A stretch of DNA of 13,856 nucleotides. It comes from JBBDYH01 sp040901795. GTDB lineage: Bacteria > Planctomycetota > Planctomycetia > Pirellulales > JALHPA01. Of this stretch, positions 11,806 to 13,856 are shown in pieces. Every line of letters begins with the position of its first letter. Position 1 is the stretch's first letter. The notes beneath the pieces were generated by a model. That model worked only from the letters and a program-made list of their open reading frames with translations, did no database searches and was not told the DNA's origin. The stretch is from assembly GCA_040901795.1 (NCBI GenBank), contig JBBDYH010000146.1, positions 1 through 13,856 of the forward strand. Direction: 5' to 3'. Both the position numbers and the translations under genes were made by a program.

Positions 11806-13830
11806 ATGGACCACGGTGCGCATTTTCACCGCTGCGACTTCCAAGTTCATTCCCCGAGGGACACGAATTGGGCCGGGGACCGCCCATCCAATGAGGAGGA
11901 GCGCGCCGAGTACGCAAACCAATTCATTGCGGCGTGTCGGGAACGCGGACTGGACGTGGTGGCAATCACTGACCATCACGACTTCGCGTTTTTCCACTAC
12001 ATCAAGCAGGCAGCACTCTCCGAGCAAGATGAGAACGGGCACGAATTGCCGGAATCCCGCCGTATCACAGTTTTTCCGGGTATGGAGCTAACGCTTGGCG
12101 TGCCATGTCAGGCGCTCCTGATACTCGACTCGACATTTCCCACCGAATTTCTGTCGAGCATATATGCGATCCTTTCGATTCAGTCCAATGACCCCACAGA
12201 GCACATACACGCTCCTGTCAAGTGTCTGGAGCATTTCACCGACCTAGTTGAACTCCACAAGCGACTTGATGACAACGAATCGCTGCGCGGGCGTTACATC
12301 GTGCTGCCTAACGTCACTGACGGGGGCAATTCGTCGATGCTGCGCAGCAAGTTCAAGGCACACTATAACCGAATGCCTTGCGTCGGTGGATACCTTGATG
12401 GGCCATATTCAAAGCTAGGCAATGGTACGCTCAAGATTCTGAACGGACTGGACAGAGAATACGGCAACAAGGCCATTGGGGTATTTCCAACGTCCGACAA
12501 TCGACAGTTGGACTTCGGCGAATTGGGCAAACACACTGCATGGGTGAAATGGGCTGAACCAACGGCAGAGGCGCTACGGCAAGCTTGCCTAGCTCGTCAC
12601 ACGCGCATCTTGCATCAACCGCCAGAACTCCCCGCTGTAATCATTACATCACTGGAGGTATCGAACAGTAAATTCTTGGGTCCACTCGTTCTTGAGTTCA
12701 ATCCTCAATACAACTGCCTCATTGGCGGGCGCGGCACTGGCAAATCAACTATCCTCGAATACTTGCGGTGGGCATTGTGTGACCAGCCGCCCAGGTACTC
12801 AGAAGACGACGACGAAGTGCCGGACTTTCAGGCGAAGCGTAACAGCCTGATCCTCAATACTCTCGTGCCGGTACAGGCGGTCGTCACGGTTGGGTTTTCA
12901 ATAAATGGTGTGCCCCATCTTGTTCAACGTGATTCACAAAAAAGTACCGTCTCGCTCAAAATCGCAGACAGTGAGTTCCGCGAATGCACCGAACAAGAGG
13001 TACGTGACCTGCTTTCCATTCGCGCCTACAGCCAAAAACAGCTTAGCGCAGTCGGCGTTCGCACAGACGAGCTGGTCCGCTTCATTGAAGCACCGATTAA
13101 GAGACAGCTTGCTGACATTGACGGCACCCTGGATGATTTGAAGGCTCAGATTCGTGGCCATTACCAGACGGTCCAGAGGAAGCGCGCCCTTGAACGTGAC
13201 ACGTCACGAGACGACATAGAGGCACAGTCTCTACAGCAGCAAATTGATACGCTGCGAAATTCTCTTAAGGGCCTCACGGATGCGGACAGGGAAACTCTGA
13301 CACAGCACGACCTTGTCTCCACAGAGGAGCAAGTCATTCAAGCATGGGGGCGTGAACTAGAGCGGCTTGAAAATTCTGTACGGCAAGTGGCGCAGGAAAT
13401 CTCCACCATGCCGCGCTTGCTATCACCTGCGGCCAGGCTGCATCACAAGGACATGCTAGAGCAAATAGAGGCCCAAGTACAAGCAATCGTGAAAGTGGCA
13501 AAAGGTCATGTCGACGCTGCAACGAACGTTCTGGCGGCCAGTAGCCCGGCAATGGGGCAACTCGCGGAGTTGCGGCGGCAGTGGACGGCAAAAAGGGATG
13601 CTCAGAATACGCTGTACGAAGGGGTCAAGCAGCGCGCTTCGTCCCACGAGACGCAGCTGAATCAGATTACGACTGCTGAGGAACGACTAAAGACCGTTCG
13701 TGGCCTTGTATCGCAGAATAAAGAACGACTGGCGGCATTTGGCAACCGCGAAGAGTCATACCAAAAAGCCAAACGTGAATGGGTCAAGATTTACAAGGAC
13801 CGGGGGTGCATTCCCGTTTTGCGGTGGTAG
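11806..13830 (+). CDS. PHP-domain/SMC-like ATPase (TrlF-type architecture), C-terminally truncated
   Basis: 674 residues with an N-terminal PHP phosphoesterase-like domain and an SMC/Rad50-like ATPase. PHP motifs: DFQVHSP (D11, H15; Gln13 where HxH usually has His), ITDHHDF (54-60), FPGMEL (E94) and PTSDNRQ (D231), then WVKWAEPTAEALRQA. Walker A is GGRGTGKST (307-315, K313). YSQKQLS (408-414) fits the Q-loop region, and about 435-660 is coiled coil. The ATG at 11806 has AAGGG (11794-11798) at good spacing; the ATG at 11755 has none. The reading frame ends at KDRGCIPVLRW in mid-arm. The return coil, ABC signature and Walker B expected of a roughly 900-1000-residue family member are missing. 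NCBI uses the name 'TrlF family AAA-like ATPase' for similar proteins, as I recall. Sampled lines are near 50% GC, against about 67% in topA, suggesting transfer. A role in defence is inferred from the neighbouring restriction-modification genes. Confidence 0.82.
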   Translation: MDHGAHFHRCDFQVHSPRDTNWAGDRPSNEEERAEYANQFIAACRERGLDVVAITDHHDFAFFHYIKQAALSEQDENGHELPESRRITVFPGMELTLGVPCQALLILDSTFPTEFLSSIYAILSIQSNDPTEHIHAPVKCLEHFTDLVELHKRLDDNESLRGRYIVLPNVTDGGNSSMLRSKFKAHYNRMPCVGGYLDGPYSKLGNGTLKILNGLDREYGNKAIGVFPTSDNRQLDFGELGKHTAWVKWAEPTAEALRQACLARHTRILHQPPELPAVIITSLEVSNSKFLGPLVLEFNPQYNCLIGGRGTGKSTILEYLRWALCDQPPRYSEDDDEVPDFQAKRNSLILNTLVPVQAVVTVGFSINGVPHLVQRDSQKSTVSLKIADSEFRECTEQEVRDLLSIRAYSQKQLSAVGVRTDELVRFIEAPIKRQLADIDGTLDDLKAQIRGHYQTVQRKRALERDTSRDDIEAQSLQQQIDTLRNSLKGLTDADRETLTQHDLVSTEEQVIQAWGRELERLENSVRQVAQEISTMPRLLSPAARLHHKDMLEQIEAQVQAIVKVAKGHVDAATNVLAASSPAMGQLAELRRQWTAKRDAQNTLYEGVKQRASSHETQLNQITTAEERLKTVRGLVSQNKERLAAFGNREESYQKAKREWVKIYKDRGCIPVLRW

Positions 13831-13856
13831 TTTTGTCGGGTTTTCAGGGGTCATGT
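13796..13856 (+). other. G/T-rich end of window where PHP-ATPase coding character is lost
   Basis: After about KIYKDRG (13794-13818) the ATPase frame runs into GCIPVLRW and a stop. Neither of the other two plus-strand frames continues with coiled-coil-like residues. The sequence becomes rich in G and T (for example TTTTGTCGGGTTTTCAGGGG). It may be the edge of an inserted element, but too little is visible to identify one. Confidence 0.3.

Noticed and set aside
11270..12091. A 273-codon plus-strand open frame spanning the end of the methyltransferase and the start of the PHP-ATPase
   Set aside because: It overlaps two well-supported genes in another frame; only its short piece GSLRPVPPGKEG is meaningful, as part of the frameshifted DUF1801 remnant.
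13796..13856. Naming a specific insertion sequence at the right edge
   Set aside because: The G/T-rich sequence is reminiscent of some insertion-element ends, but neither a terminal repeat nor a transposase is visible within the window.

Overview
The window looks like chromosomal DNA of a high-GC planctomycete (Pirellulales-like), judged from gene style and not from any database search. The signs are a membrane-anchored SurA/PpiD-like protein with a huge acidic/lysine insert, a Ser/Thr kinase fused to a beta-propeller, and short palindromic intergenic repeats of types I recall from planctomycete genomes. The left two thirds is housekeeping or lineage-specific. The right third, from about 9.9 kb, looks like an acquired defence segment.

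Layout. Positions 103-2625 (minus) encode the SurA/PpiD-like protein. A 477-bp divergent gap with a long inverted repeat separates it from topA (3103-5838, plus), a DNA topoisomerase I without zinc fingers. Convergent to topA, on the minus strand, is a two-gene operon: a Ser/Thr protein kinase fused to a BNR/sialidase-like propeller (6287-8476), then a MoaD/ThiS-type ubiquitin-like protein ending in Gly-Gly (6009-6290). The two share a 4-bp ATGA stop/start overlap. A DUF1579/lipocalin-like hypothetical protein follows (8783-9349, plus), then about 500 bp of dispersed palindromic repeats.

The right part holds a compact restriction-modification pair. A PD-(D/E)XK endonuclease candidate (9866-10459) overlaps by 10 bp a beta-class methyltransferase (10450-11379) that strongly recalls M.PvuII. 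Next comes a decayed DUF1801-type gene with three frame changes (11461-11675). Last is a PHP-domain/SMC-like ATPase (11806-13830) with its own candidate promoter. Its GC content is visibly lower than topA's. It has PHP motifs, a Walker A motif and a coiled-coil arm, but stops before any Walker B or signature motif. Either it was cut by an insertion or frameshift, or the missing part lies beyond the window in another frame.

The two systems most worth following are the kinase-propeller/ubiquitin-like pair, whose overlap implies joint function, and the R-M plus PHP-ATPase segment, a plausible small defence island. I saw no rRNA, tRNA, CRISPR array or complete insertion sequence.
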